Below are positions 17,445 through 26,642 of a stretch of DNA of 64,000 nt, in pieces. The translations under genes were made by a program, and so were the position numbers. Source of the stretch: Saccharothrix ecbatanensis (lineage in GTDB: Bacteria; Actinomycetota; Actinomycetes; Mycobacteriales; Pseudonocardiaceae); assembly GCF_014205015.1 (NCBI RefSeq), contig NZ_JACHMO010000001.1, positions 7,006,001-7,070,000 on the forward strand. The letters run 5' to 3'. Numbering within the stretch: the stretch's first letter is position 1; each line of letters opens with the position of its first letter. The notes under the pieces are model-generated. The model made no database searches. It had not been told where the DNA came from and saw only the letters and a program-made list of their open reading frames with translations.

Positions 17445-18694
17445 GCGAACACCTCCTCGCGGAACACATCGCGTGCCTCGGCGTACCCGGCGAGGAGTGA
17501 ATCCGTCGTCCGGTCCCACGAGAACCGGCGGGCATGGCCGACGGCGTTGCCGGCCAGCTCCTCCCGGTACCCGGGGTGCAGCACGATGTCGGACAACGCC
17601 CGCGCCCACGGCTCCGCGTCGTGGCCGTCGACCAGCGCGCCGGACACACCGTCCCGAACGGCCACCGGCAGCCCGCCGACGGACGCCGCGACGACCGGCG
17701 TGCCGCACGCCTGCGCCTCCAGCGCGACCAGGCCGAACGACTCGTTGTAGCTGGGCACGGCGACCACGTCGGCCGCCTGGTACACCCGCGCCAGCGCCGC
17801 GCCGCCCTGCGGGGGCAGGAACCGCACCACGTCGGAGATCCGCAGTTCCGCCGCGAGCCGGATCAGCTGGTCGGGCGTCTTCATGCCCGAACCGGACGGC
17901 CCGCCGACGATCAGGACCACCAGCCGCGACCGCAGCCCCGGGTCGCGCGCGACCATCTCGGCGGCGGCGCGCAGCAGCACGTCCGGCGCCTTCAACGGCT
18001 GGATGCGCCCCACGAACGCGAGCACGAGCGACTCCGGCGCCAGCCCCAACGCGGACCGCGCGGCCTCCCGGTCACCGGGCCGGAACCGCTCCAGGTCCAC
18101 GCCCGGCGGCACGACCAGCACCTTCGCCGGGTCCGCGTCGTACAGCTTGATCAGCTCGGTGGCTTCGACATCGGTGTTGGCCACCAGCCGGTCCGCCTCG
18201 GTGACCACCTGCTCCTCGCCGATCACCCGCATCCGGGGCTCCGGCATGTCGGACGCGGCCAGCGCCAGGTTCTTCACCTTCGCCAGGGTGTGCGCGGTGT
18301 GCACGAGCGGCACGGCCCAGCGTTCCCGGGCCAGCCAGCCGACCTGCCCGGACAGCCAGTAGTGCGAGTGGACGACGTCGTAGTGGCCGGGCTCGTGCCG
18401 TGCCTCGGCGCGCAGCACGCCCGCGGCGAACGCGCAGAGCTGGCCGGGCAGCTCCTCCTTGCCCAGACCCTCGAACGGGCCGGCCACCACGTGCCGGACC
18501 TTCACGCCCGGCGCGAGTTCGGCGACCGGCGGCAGGTCGGACGAGGTGGCCCGGGTGAAGATCTCCACCTCGATGCCGCGCTGCGCCATCCGCGTCGCGG
18601 TCTGCACGATGTAGACGTTCATGCCGCCCGCGTCGCCCGTGCCGGGCTGCTCCAGCGGCGAGGTGTGCACGGAGAGCACGGCGACCCGCTTCAC
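17441..18694 (-). CDS. mshA: D-inositol-3-phosphate glycosyltransferase MshA
   Basis: This 417-aa GT-B (GT4) enzyme transfers GlcNAc to 1L-myo-inositol-1-phosphate, the first committed step of mycothiol synthesis. The acceptor domain has [20 protein letters not shown] and [19 protein letters not shown]. The donor domain has [16 protein letters not shown] and the EX7E-type motif [24 protein letters not shown] 18694 overlaps the upstream hydrolase stop by GTGA. The YbjN gene is coupled downstream. Confidence 0.97.
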   Translation of the reverse strand: MKRVAVLSVHTSPLEQPGTGDAGGMNVYIVQTATRMAQRGIEVEIFTRATSSDLPPVAELAPGVKVRHVVAGPFEGLGKEELPGQLCAFAAGVLRAEARHEPGHYDVVHSHYWLSGQVGWLARERWAVPLVHTAHTLAKVKNLALAASDMPEPRMRVIGEEQVVTEADRLVANTDVEATELIKLYDADPAKVLVVPPGVDLERFRPGDREAARSALGLAPESLVLAFVGRIQPLKAPDVLLRAAAEMVARDPGLRSRLVVLIVGGPSGSGMKTPDQLIRLAAELRISDVVRFLPPQGGAALARVYQAADVVAVPSYNESFGLVALEAQACGTPVVAASVGGLPVAVRDGVSGALVDGHDAEPWARALSDIVLHPGYREELAGNAVGHARRFSWDRTTDSLLAGYAEARDVFREEVFA

Positions 18695-19488
18695 CGGGAG
18701 ACCTCCGCGACGAAGCCGGCCAGGTCCGCGGCGAAGCGTTCGGGCTGTTCGAGGAACGGGGAGTGTGCCGTCCGTTCGTAGCGGCGCAAGTCGGCTCCGG
18801 GGATCATGGCTGCCGCGAACTCGCCGGCGGCCGGGTCGACCACCTCGTCGGCGGTGCCGTGCACCACCAGTGTCGGCTTGTCGACCGACTTCAGCACGGC
18901 GGCGCTCTCGACGTCACGCTCGAACATCTCGCGGCGCACCCTCGGCGGGACGCGCAGGGCCGTGCCCAGCAGGCGTTGCACCAGCTCACCGGGCAGGCCG
19001 GGCGCCTGGTCGCGGCAGAACTCGGTCAACGCCGGCGCCGCCACCGCCGGGTCCTCCGACAGCGAGTCGGCCAGCGTGGCCTTCGACAACCGGCCGGTGA
19101 CCCCGCCGGGCCGGTCCTTGCCCAGCTCGGTGATCGCGCCGACCAGCACCAGCCCGGACACCCCCGCCGTGCCGTGCGCGCGCAGGTAGTCGGTGATCAC
19201 CAGCCCGCCGTAGGACCAGCCGACCAGCACCGCCGGCCTGCCGACGTGGTCGAGCACCGCTCTCAGGTCGGCGGCCCAGGCGGCCGACTCGCGGTAACCG
19301 CCCTCGGTGATCTCCGAGTTGCCATGACCACGCAGGTCGAGCGCGTACGAGCGGTACGACGGATCAGGCGGCCACACCTCCCCGGACTGGGCCCAACCGT
19401 GCACCAGCACGACCGCCGGGGCGTCCACCGGGCCCGACTCACGGACCGCCAGCCGGACGCCCTCGGCGTCGAGGAGAGTGTTCTGCAC
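18691..19488 (-). CDS. Alpha/beta hydrolase
   Basis: A 265-aa alpha/beta-hydrolase fold protein. [14 protein letters not shown] provides the oxyanion loop, VGWSYGGLV the nucleophile elbow (Ser near residue 96), and [13 protein letters not shown] the Asp region; the His is near [15 protein letters not shown]. It is coupled to mshA by a four-base overlap, forming hydrolase-mshA-YbjN. The substrate is unknown; the operon placement suggests, without proof, some link to mycothiol metabolism. Confidence 0.88.
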   Translation of the reverse strand: MQNTLLDAEGVRLAVRESGPVDAPAVVLVHGWAQSGEVWPPDPSYRSYALDLRGHGNSEITEGGYRESAAWAADLRAVLDHVGRPAVLVGWSYGGLVITDYLRAHGTAGVSGLVLVGAITELGKDRPGGVTGRLSKATLADSLSEDPAVAAPALTEFCRDQAPGLPGELVQRLLGTALRVPPRVRREMFERDVESAAVLKSVDKPTLVVHGTADEVVDPAAGEFAAAMIPGADLRRYERTAHSPFLEQPERFAADLAGFVAEVSR

Positions 19489-19543
19489 GATCTAGCTCAA
19501 CGCTGTGGTCAGCCAGTCGCTTCCCGTCACAACCGAATTTGTG

Positions 19544-20689
19544 TCACAACGCGGACATGCTCTGCCATTGGGACCAAGGGATCTGCCAGTCGTACCAGTC
19601 GAACTGCGGCGGCAGCGTGGTGATCGAGCCGGTGACCTCGACCGGGTCACCCACGAGCGCGCTGTCGTAGTACGCCTTGGCGTCCGCCTCCAGCAGGTTC
19701 GCGCAGCCGTGCGAGGTGTTGTTCGTGCCGATGTTCGCGGCGTTGTCGTTGTTCTCGTGGATGAACTCGCCGTGGTTGGAGAACCGCACCGACCACTTCT
19801 TCACGACGTTGGTGTAGCCGTACTGGGGGTTGTCGAAGCTCCACGTGTCGAACTTCTGCATCACGACGAACGTGCCGTTCGGCGTGGCCAGGTTCGGGTC
19901 CGCGTCCTTGCCGAACGACGCTGGGTAGGACGCCACGGTCTGCCCGTCGCGCTGCACCACGAGCTGGTGCGACGGCGTGTCGATCTTCACGAGCTGGTGG
20001 CGGCCGATGGTGAAGTCGCTGGTCACGTCCGCGCGGCCGAACGCGCCGCCGCCGTAGGGGACGCCGTAGAGCTTCGCCTCGACGTGGATCTGGGTGTTCG
20101 CGGGCCAGTACTTCTCCGGCCGGTAGTGGACCTCGCGCGAGCTCAGCCACGCCCAGCTGCCCTGCACGCCCGCCGAGTTGGTGACGGTCAGCGCCTTCTC
20201 CACGGTGGCCCGGTCGGCGACGTCCGCGTCGAACTCGACCTTGATCGGGACCGCGACGCCCATCGTCTGGTTGTCGCCGGGGAACAGCGTGGCGCGCACC
20301 TGGACGGCCGGGTTGATCGTGGTGAACGCGCCCTTGAGGTCGACCGGCCTGCCGTCGGTGCCGGTGACCCGGCCCGCGTACGTGTAGGTCTTGCCGTAGC
20401 CCAGCGGCTCGGTGCTCGACCACGACTTCTTGTCGTCGGCGATCTTGCCCTTGACCGGCGTGCCCTCGGGGTTGGTGAGCGCGACCTCGTCGATGACGCC
20501 TTCGGCCACGGTGACCTGCGCCGGCACGTTCACCGGGACGTCGGCCGCACCGTCGGCGGGCGCGGTGGTGACCTTCGCCACGGGCGGGTTGTCGCCGCCC
20601 ACCGGCTTGGCCGTGCCCTGTTCCACTTTCGCCGAGCAGCCGGCCACCAGGGCCAAGCCGATCAGCAGCGCCGCCACTGTCCTGTGCAC
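19544..20689 (-). CDS. L,D-transpeptidase lipoprotein with Ig-like domains (LprQ/Rv0483 type)
   Basis: This 381-aa enzyme forms 3-3 peptidoglycan cross-links outside the membrane. Signal peptide and lipobox LVAGCSA cover residues 1-20. Two Ig-like modules precede the YkuD catalytic domain (HQLVVQRDGQTVASYPASF onward). The active site is EFIHENNDN plus TSHGCANLLEADAKAYYD, with the catalytic Cys in SHGCANL. A C-terminal cap follows. GGAGGT lies six bases before GTG 20689. It is divergent from the SDR gene, as Rv0483 is from Rv0484c. Confidence 0.95.
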   Translation of the reverse strand: MHRTVAALLIGLALVAGCSAKVEQGTAKPVGGDNPPVAKVTTAPADGAADVPVNVPAQVTVAEGVIDEVALTNPEGTPVKGKIADDKKSWSSTEPLGYGKTYTYAGRVTGTDGRPVDLKGAFTTINPAVQVRATLFPGDNQTMGVAVPIKVEFDADVADRATVEKALTVTNSAGVQGSWAWLSSREVHYRPEKYWPANTQIHVEAKLYGVPYGGGAFGRADVTSDFTIGRHQLVKIDTPSHQLVVQRDGQTVASYPASFGKDADPNLATPNGTFVVMQKFDTWSFDNPQYGYTNVVKKWSVRFSNHGEFIHENNDNAANIGTNNTSHGCANLLEADAKAYYDSALVGDPVEVTGSITTLPPQFDWYDWQIPWSQWQSMSAL

Positions 20690-20755
20690 GTTACGACCTC
20701 CTGATCGAAGGACGTTCCACGCGGCTTCCGGTGCGAGTGATCTGCGTCACACACA

Positions 20756-20761
20756 TAGGAT
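20756..20761 (+). promoter_or_regulatory. Leaderless -10 element of the SDR gene
   Basis: TAGGAT followed by seven bases and GTG 20769. Confidence 0.6.
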
Positions 20762-20768
20762 CACCTGC

Positions 20769-21500
20769 GTGAACCGTCCTATCGCAGTCGTGACCGGGGC
20801 CAGCGCGGGAATCGGTGAGGCCACCGCCCGCAGGCTCGCCGCCGAGGGATTCGAAGTGGTGCTCGGCGCCCGGCGAATCGACCGCCTCCAGGCTATCGCG
20901 GACGACATCGGGGGCACGGCCGTCGAGCTGGACGTCACGTCCGCGCCGTCCGTGGCGGCGTTCCTGGATGCCGTCCCCGCCGTGAACGTGCTGGTCAACA
21001 ACGCCGGCGGCGCGCGTGGCATGGCCACCGTGGCGGAAGCCGACGAGGAGCACTGGCGGTGGATGTGGGAGACGAACGTCCTCGGCACGCTGCGGATCAC
21101 CAAGGGCCTGCTGCCGAAGCTCATCGCCTCCGGTGACGGGCACGTGGTCACGGTGACGTCGGTCGCCGCCTTCGAGGCCTACGACAACGGCTCCGGGTAC
21201 ACGTCGGCCAAGCACGCGCAGTCGGCGCTGCACCGGACGCTGCGCGGCGAGCTGCTCGGGCAGCCGGTGCGGGTGACCGAGATCCTGCCGGGCATGGTGG
21301 AGACCGACTTCTCCGTCAACCGGTTCGACGGCGACGCCGAGCGGGCCGCCGCCGTCTACCAGGGCGTGACCCCGTTGACCGCGGACGACGTGGCGGACGT
21401 GATCGCGTTCGCGGTGACCAGGCCGGCGCACGTGAACCTCGACCAGATCGTGCTCAAGCCCCGGGCACAGGCGTCGGCAACCCGCGTGCACCGGGCGTGA
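20769..21500 (+). CDS. SDR family oxidoreductase (Rv0484c type)
   Basis: A 243-aa classical short-chain dehydrogenase. AVVTGASAGIGEATARRLA is the TGxxxGIG cofactor motif, VLVNNAGGARG the NAG motif, SVAAF the catalytic Ser region and YTSAKHAQSAL the YxxxK dyad. GTG 20769 gives the standard start and has a leaderless -10. It diverges from the L,D-transpeptidase. Its 3' end overlaps the convergent protease gene by 47 bp. The substrate is unknown. Confidence 0.93.
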   Translation: MNRPIAVVTGASAGIGEATARRLAAEGFEVVLGARRIDRLQAIADDIGGTAVELDVTSAPSVAAFLDAVPAVNVLVNNAGGARGMATVAEADEEHWRWMWETNVLGTLRITKGLLPKLIASGDGHVVTVTSVAAFEAYDNGSGYTSAKHAQSALHRTLRGELLGQPVRVTEILPGMVETDFSVNRFDGDAERAAAVYQGVTPLTADDVADVIAFAVTRPAHVNLDQIVLKPRAQASATRVHRA

Positions 21501-22449
21501 GCAGGTCGACGTCGAGCTGGTCCAGCACCGGGCGGATGGGGTTGGCGAAGCCGCGCCGCGGGCTGCCGCCGCAGTAGAGGCCGACCACGAGGTTGGCGTC
21601 GTCGAGCAGGACGGCGCCCGAGTCGCCGTGGTCGGCGAACCCCGGCGTCTCGACCCTGATCTGGTCGTACAGGGTGCGGACGCCGAGGCCGACGCCGAAG
21701 TCCAGCCTGATCGCGGCGTCCGTGGAGGCGACCACGCCTTCGGTGACGGCCGTCGTCCGGCCGCGCTTGCGCACCCGTTGGCCGATCCGGGCCTCGGCCT
21801 GGCCCAGGACGGGACCGAGTTCGACCACGTCCAGCTGCACGCACGGCGTGGTGAGCATGATCGCGGCGGCGTCCACCGCGCCGGACAGGGCGGCCCGCGC
21901 CAACGCGCCGACGCGGTCGTGCACCGGGTGCCCGCCGTCGACCCGGGACGGGTGCACCATCGGGTCCCCGACCGCCCAGGCGTCGTCCACGCACGCCACG
22001 TGGAACGACGTCAACGCCATCACCATGTGCCGGCGGCGCGGCGTGACGAACGCGCCCAACGTCCCGGCGACCACGTAGTCGTCGACTTCGGGGACGTCCG
22101 GCGGCACGAACCGGATCGCCCGGCTCGGCCCGATCCCGATCCCGCCCAGCAGCAGCTCGTGCCGCTCCGCCCCGCTCACGCCTTCAGGTGACGCGATGGT
22201 GTGGTGCGGCGAGAACGAGTCCTCGACCACGTCGGTCGGCACGCCCAGCACGTCCGGCGGGATGGCGAACTGGGCGGCCGGGCCCTTGCGGCGGACGAAC
22301 ACCACGATGGCCGGCACACCCGTCGCCCTGCCGCCGACGGTCTTCTCACCGAGGTCGACACCCACCACACCGGGCCGGCTCAGGAAGTCGTCCTCAACCA
22401 GCTTCTTGATCGGCCTGATCGCCGCTCGCTCGTCGTCCGGGTAGGCCAT
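21454..22449 (-). CDS. Trypsin-like (chymotrypsin-fold) serine protease-like protein
   Basis: A 331-aa protein without a signal peptide, so probably cytosolic. The C-terminal half carries FADHGDSGAVLLDD, the GDSG nucleophile motif, and ALTSFHVACVDDAW in the place of the TAAHC histidine motif. The N-terminal part (residues 1-75) has a conserved VVGVDLGEKTVGG strand. ATG 22449 is chosen because GGAGGT lies four bases upstream. The degenerate His motif leaves catalytic competence uncertain. Similar proteins occur as hypothetical proteins in actinomycetes. The last 47 bp overlap the convergent SDR gene. Confidence 0.75.
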   Translation of the reverse strand: MAYPDDERAAIRPIKKLVEDDFLSRPGVVGVDLGEKTVGGRATGVPAIVVFVRRKGPAAQFAIPPDVLGVPTDVVEDSFSPHHTIASPEGVSGAERHELLLGGIGIGPSRAIRFVPPDVPEVDDYVVAGTLGAFVTPRRRHMVMALTSFHVACVDDAWAVGDPMVHPSRVDGGHPVHDRVGALARAALSGAVDAAAIMLTTPCVQLDVVELGPVLGQAEARIGQRVRKRGRTTAVTEGVVASTDAAIRLDFGVGLGVRTLYDQIRVETPGFADHGDSGAVLLDDANLVVGLYCGGSPRRGFANPIRPVLDQLDVDLLTPGARGLPTPVPGA

Positions 22450-22551
22450 GGCGACCTCCAACGGGTGCCCCTACCTCCATGAAACGCGCGCAGTGAGGTT
22501 TCGTCACACCCAGTCACCCATTCGGCTGTTCGGCCGACACGGTGGAGGGGT

Positions 22552-23634
22552 TCAGCGCAGGTCGCAGGCCACCAACACCGGTTCCGGGCGCAGCTCCACG
22601 CCGAACGCCGTCCGCACCCCGTCACGCACCTCGCGCGCCAGGTCCAGCAAGTCCTCGGTCGACGCCCCGCCGCGATTCGTCAACGCCAGGGTGTGCTTGC
22701 CCGACAACGCCACCCGGCCGCCCGGCCCGCGATACCCGCGGTGGAAGCCGGCGCGTTCGATCAGCCACGCCGCCGACAGCTTCGAGAACCCGGCGCCCGC
22801 CGGGTACGTCGGCACGTCCACGTGCGACCCGAGCCGCTCGGCGATCCGGATCAGCACCCCGGTCAACGTCGAGTCGTCCACCATCGGGTTGGTGAAGAAC
22901 GAGCCCGCGCTCCACGTGTCGTGGTCCGTCGCGTCCAGCACCATGCCCTTGCCGCGCCGCAGTTCCAGCACCGCCTTGCGGGCCGCGTCAGCGGGCACCC
23001 GGTCGCCCTGGGTCACACCCAGCACCCGTGCCAGCTCGGCGTACCGGATCGGCGCGGACTGACCGCCCGCCGTCAGCGCGAAGCGGGCCCGCAGCACCAC
23101 CGCGTGGTCCGTGCCCTTCAGCACGCTCGTCCGGTAGGCCAGCCCGAGCCCGTCCGCGGGCACCTGGTGCACCCGGCCGGTGCGGCGGTCCAGCAGGTCG
23201 ACCGAGGTCAGGACCTGCGCCACCTCCACGCCGTACGCGCCGACGTTCTGCACGGGCGTGGCGCCGACCAGGCCGGGGATGCCGGACAGGCACTCCAGCC
23301 CGCCCAGGCCCTGCGCCACGGCCTCCGCGACGACCGAGTCCCAGTCCTCGCCCGCCTCCACGGTGAGCTGCACCAGCCCGTCGCCCAACGGGTCGAGCCG
23401 ACGACCGGCCGTGCCGACCTGCACCACCGTGCCGGCGAACCCGGCGTCCGCGACCACGAGGTTCGACCCGCCGCCGAGCAGCAACAACGGCTCACCGGAC
23501 GCGTCCAACGCGCGCACGGTCTCGACCAGCTCGGCGGCCGTGGTGGCGCGCGTGAACCTCGCCGCGGGGCCACCGAGCCGGAGCGTGGTGCACTCGGCCA
23601 GCGGCACACGGGTACTGGAGGGCGGGGTTGTCAC
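22552..23634 (-). CDS. murB: UDP-N-acetylmuramate dehydrogenase
   Basis: This 360-aa FAD enzyme reduces UDP-GlcNAc-enolpyruvate to UDP-MurNAc in peptidoglycan synthesis. The FAD site is LLLGGGSNLVVADAGF, with LSGIPGLVGATPVQNVGAYG after it. The C-terminal domain has LSAAWLIERAGFHRGYRG and ALTNRGGASTEDLL (type I MurB). GTG 23634 begins the conserved N-terminus; the frame upstream is noise across the divergent gene. Only 25 bp separate it from the DUF2505 gene, as for Rv0482/Rv0481c. Confidence 0.96.
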   Translation of the reverse strand: MTTPPSSTRVPLAECTTLRLGGPAARFTRATTAAELVETVRALDASGEPLLLLGGGSNLVVADAGFAGTVVQVGTAGRRLDPLGDGLVQLTVEAGEDWDSVVAEAVAQGLGGLECLSGIPGLVGATPVQNVGAYGVEVAQVLTSVDLLDRRTGRVHQVPADGLGLAYRTSVLKGTDHAVVLRARFALTAGGQSAPIRYAELARVLGVTQGDRVPADAARKAVLELRRGKGMVLDATDHDTWSAGSFFTNPMVDDSTLTGVLIRIAERLGSHVDVPTYPAGAGFSKLSAAWLIERAGFHRGYRGPGGRVALSGKHTLALTNRGGASTEDLLDLAREVRDGVRTAFGVELRPEPVLVACDLR

Positions 23635-23646
23635 GACCGTGAACGG

Positions 23647-23652
23647 TAGCCT
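23647..23652 (+). promoter_or_regulatory. Leaderless -10 element of the DUF2505 gene
   Basis: TAGCCT, seven bases, then ATG 23660. It lies inside the 25-bp gap to murB. Confidence 0.6.
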
Positions 23653-23659
23653 CCGCGAC

Positions 23660-24154
23660 ATGGCACGCCGCATCGAGCACCGAACCACGTCCCGCCGGCC
23701 CGCGCGGGACGTGTACGCAGCGCTGGTGGACGAGACGTACCTGCGCGAACGGCTGGACGCGCTGGGTGGCACGGACCCGAGGCTGGTCGCCTTCACGACC
23801 ACCGAGACGAGCACGTCGTACCAGCTCAGGCAGGGTGTGCCGGCCGACAAGCTGCCGTCGGTGGCACGCGGTCTGCTCGGCGGCGACCTCGTCATCGACC
23901 GCGCCGAGTCCTGGACCGAGGCCGGTTACGCGGGCACGGTCGAGGTCACGTTGAACGGCGTTCCGGGCCGTTTGGACGGCACGATCACGCTCGCCGACAC
24001 CGCGAGTGGGAGTGAACTCACCCTCACGGGTCAGGTGAAGGTCGGCATCCCGCTCATGGGCGGCAAGCTGGAGACGTTGATCGCCGAGCAGGTCGCCCTG
24101 CTGCTGGACAAGGAAACCGAGTTCACCGCCGAATGGCTCGATCGCCACGCCTAG
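23660..24154 (+). CDS. DUF2505 domain protein (Rv0481c type)
   Basis: A 164-aa START/SRPBCC-like protein of the DUF2505 family. It opens MARRIEHRTTSRRPARDVYA, followed by the typical SRPBCC N-terminal helix and a run of beta strands, with a C-terminal helix containing LLDKETEFTAEWLDRH. Such folds bind hydrophobic ligands, but no ligand is known for this family. It is divergent from murB, and its last 22 bases overlap the start of the methyltransferase gene. Confidence 0.88.
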   Translation: MARRIEHRTTSRRPARDVYAALVDETYLRERLDALGGTDPRLVAFTTTETSTSYQLRQGVPADKLPSVARGLLGGDLVIDRAESWTEAGYAGTVEVTLNGVPGRLDGTITLADTASGSELTLTGQVKVGIPLMGGKLETLIAEQVALLLDKETEFTAEWLDRHA

Positions 24155-24939
24155 CCGCGGGCCGGGCGCGCGCGCTCGGCCTGCCCACGAGAGGCACCAC
24201 CAACCCGAACCGCCTGCGCCGGGTCGACCGGTGGGTCGCGCACGCCTACCGCGACCTGCTGCTCTCCCACGACCAGCCGCTGGTGGTGGACCTCGGCTAC
24301 GGGTCGTCGCCCATCACCACGGTCGAGCTGGCGTCCCGGCTGGGCAAGGTCAGCCCGGACGTCCGGGTGCTGGGCCTGGAGCTGGATGCGGACCGGGTCG
24401 CCGCGGGCAAGGAGGTCGCCGACCCGCCGCGGCTGGACTTCCGGCGCGGCGGGTTCGAGCTGGCCGGCGCCCGCCCGGTGCTGCTGCGCGCGTTCAACGT
24501 GCTGCGCCAGTACACCGAGGAGCAGGCGGCGGAGGCGTGGGACACCATGGTCGGCCGCCTCGCGCCGGGCGGGGTGTTGGTGGAGGGCACGTGCGACGAG
24601 ATCGGCCGCCGCTGCTGCTGGGTCGCGTTGACCGCCGAGGGGCCGCGGACGTTCACCCTGTCGTGCCTGCCCGCCGATCTGGAAACGCCGAGCGACCTGG
24701 CCGAACGGCTGCCGAAGGCCTTGATCCACCACAACGTGCCGGGCGAGAAGGTGCACGCGCTGCTCAGCGAACTGGACGCGTGCTGGGCGACGTCCGCCCC
24801 GTTCGCCCCCTACGGGCCGCGCGCTCGCTGGGTGGAGTCGGTCCGGCTGCTGGCCGCGCGCGGCTGGCCGGTGCTGGACGACCGGAAGCGCTGGCGGCTC
24901 GGCGAGGTCACCATGTCGTGGGATGTCGTGAGTCCCTAG
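24133..24939 (+). CDS. Class I SAM-dependent methyltransferase
   Basis: A 268-aa Rossmann-fold methyltransferase. Motif I is PLVVDLGYGSSPITTVEL, an acidic post-I is in VLGLELDADRVAAGK, and LAPGGVLVEGTCDE is the motif III region. ATG 24133 overlaps the 3' end of the DUF2505 gene by 22 bp in another frame, suggesting co-expression. The stop codon TAG at 24937 is also the first half of the next gene's -10 element. The substrate is unknown. Confidence 0.85.
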   Translation: MARSPRLAAGRARALGLPTRGTTNPNRLRRVDRWVAHAYRDLLLSHDQPLVVDLGYGSSPITTVELASRLGKVSPDVRVLGLELDADRVAAGKEVADPPRLDFRRGGFELAGARPVLLRAFNVLRQYTEEQAAEAWDTMVGRLAPGGVLVEGTCDEIGRRCCWVALTAEGPRTFTLSCLPADLETPSDLAERLPKALIHHNVPGEKVHALLSELDACWATSAPFAPYGPRARWVESVRLLAARGWPVLDDRKRWRLGEVTMSWDVVSP

Positions 24940-24942
24940 GCT
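24937..24942 (+). promoter_or_regulatory. Leaderless -10 overlapping the upstream stop codon
   Basis: TAGGCT begins with the TAG stop of the methyltransferase gene and is followed by seven bases and GTG 24950. Confidence 0.6.
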
Positions 24943-24949
24943 TCGCGGC

Positions 24950-25684
24950 GTGGACCATGCCTATTTCGTGCAGCAGTTGAGGATCCAGTACGCCGCACTC
25001 CGGGACGCGGCGGTGGCCGCCGGGCCGGACGCGCCGGTGCCGACGTGCCCGGGGTGGACGGTGCGGGACCTGGTCGACCACATCGCGCTGGTGCACTCGT
25101 GGGTGGTGCGGGCGCTGCACACCGCGCCGGACGCCGAGCGGCCCCTCCCGGACGAGCGGCCCGCGGACTGGGACGAGCTGCTCGCGTGGTGGGAGGCGAA
25201 GTTCGCCGAGCTGGCGGACACGCTGGCCGGCAGCCCGTCGAACACGCCGGCGTGGACGTTCTCCGAGGCGAAGAACTACGGCTTCTGGTCCCGTCGCCAG
25301 GCGCACGAGACGGCGATCCACCGACTGGACGCCGAGCACGCGCTGCACGGCGCGGACGTGCCGTCGCTGCTGTTCGACGTGGAGTTCGCGGCGGACGGCG
25401 TGGACGAGTACCTGACCCGGATGCTGGTGCGCGCCGCCCAGCGCAAGCCGATCGAGTCGGCGGGCCGGGTGCTGTTCCACGCCGCGGACGCCGGTCGGGC
25501 CTGGGAGGTGCGGCTCACGCCGGGCGAGCCGCCGGAGGTCGGCCCGATCACCGGCTCGGCCACCGACGAGGACGCGACCGTCGCGGGCACCGCGGACGCG
25601 CTGTACCGGGCGGTGTGGGCGCGGCCGAGCGGAGCCATCACATCCGGTGACAGGTCACTGCTCGACGGGCTGCCTCGACCGTAG
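24950..25684 (+). CDS. Maleylpyruvate isomerase family mycothiol-dependent enzyme
   Basis: A 244-aa DinB-like four-helix protein of the TIGR03083 family. CPGWTVRDLVDHIALVHSWV carries the first metal-binding His; FWSRRQAHETAIHRLDAEHA carries the other two in the HETxxHxxD pattern. The C-terminal domain (VRLTPGEPPEVGPITGSATD onward) is the SCP2-like part that shapes the thiol site. The family uses mycothiol as cofactor, which fits mshA nearby. The substrate is not predictable. Confidence 0.9.
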   Translation: MDHAYFVQQLRIQYAALRDAAVAAGPDAPVPTCPGWTVRDLVDHIALVHSWVVRALHTAPDAERPLPDERPADWDELLAWWEAKFAELADTLAGSPSNTPAWTFSEAKNYGFWSRRQAHETAIHRLDAEHALHGADVPSLLFDVEFAADGVDEYLTRMLVRAAQRKPIESAGRVLFHAADAGRAWEVRLTPGEPPEVGPITGSATDEDATVAGTADALYRAVWARPSGAITSGDRSLLDGLPRP

Positions 25685-25692
25685 ATACTTCG

Positions 25693-26574
25693 GTGGTGTC
25701 TCTGCCTGAACGACGCTATGTGATCACCTTCGGCTGCCGTGACCGGACCGGCATCGTGGCCAGGATCTCCTCGTTCCTGGCGGAGCAGGGCGGGTGGATC
25801 GTCGAGGCGGCCTACCACACCGACCCGACCACCAACTGGTTCTTCACCCGCCAGGAGGTCCGGGCGGACTCGCTGCCGTTCGGTGTGGACGAGCTGCGGA
25901 CCCGGTTCACCGAGGTGGCCCGGGACCTGGGCGCGCTGCCCGGTTCGTGGCGGGTCACGGACACCGGCGAGCGCAAGCGCGTGGTGATCCTCGTGTCGAA
26001 GGACAAGCACTGCCTGTACGACCTGCTGGGCCGGGTGGCGGCGCAGGAGCTGGACGTGGACGTGTCGGCGGTCATCGGCAACCACGCCGGGATGGCCGGG
26101 ATCACCAGGGCGCACGGCATCCCGTTCCACCACGTGCCGTTCCCGGTGAACGACCCGGAGGGCAAGCAGGCGGCGTTCGCGCAGCTGCGGCAGCTGGTCG
26201 ACGCGCACGAGCCGCACGCGGTGGTGCTGGCGCGGTTCATGCAGATCCTGCCCGCGGAGCTGTGCGCGGACTGGGCCGGGCGGGCGCTGAACATCCACCA
26301 CAGCTTCCTGCCGTCGTTCGTCGGCGCGCGGCCGTACCACCAGGCGCACGGCCGGGGCGTGAAGCTGATCGGCGCGACGTGCCACTACGTGACCGCGGAC
26401 CTCGACGAGGGCCCGATCATCGAGCAGGACGTGATCCGGGTGGACCACGCCGACTCGGTCACCGACATGGTCCGCAAGGGGCGTGACATCGAGAAGGTCG
26501 TGCTGGCGCGCGGTCTGCGGTGGCACCTCGAAGACCGGGTGCTGGTGCACGGGAACCAGACCGTCATCTTCTAG
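25693..26574 (+). CDS. purU: Formyltetrahydrofolate deformylase
   Basis: This 293-aa enzyme hydrolyses 10-formyl-THF to formate and THF. The N-terminal ACT domain (YVITFGCRDRTGIVARISSF) is regulatory. The formyltransferase-like domain has VSAVIGNHAGM, IHHSFLPSFVGARPYHQAH with the catalytic His, and DLDEGPIIEQDVIRV with the catalytic Asp. Two GTG codons (25693, 25696) are possible starts; TAGATAC just upstream includes the previous gene's stop and may be its -10. Length matches the family. Confidence 0.96.
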   Translation: MVSLPERRYVITFGCRDRTGIVARISSFLAEQGGWIVEAAYHTDPTTNWFFTRQEVRADSLPFGVDELRTRFTEVARDLGALPGSWRVTDTGERKRVVILVSKDKHCLYDLLGRVAAQELDVDVSAVIGNHAGMAGITRAHGIPFHHVPFPVNDPEGKQAAFAQLRQLVDAHEPHAVVLARFMQILPAELCADWAGRALNIHHSFLPSFVGARPYHQAHGRGVKLIGATCHYVTADLDEGPIIEQDVIRVDHADSVTDMVRKGRDIEKVVLARGLRWHLEDRVLVHGNQTVIF

Positions 26575-26630
26575 TCGCTCGTTCCAGTCGCCGGCCGCCG
26601 GAAACGCGCGTGTGGGGCCGGTGCGGGTCG

Positions 26631-26636
26631 TAGGCT
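26631..26636 (+). promoter_or_regulatory. Leaderless -10 element of the LOG-like gene
   Basis: TAGGCT, six bases, then GTG 26643. Confidence 0.6.
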
Positions 26637-26642
26637 TCGCCG

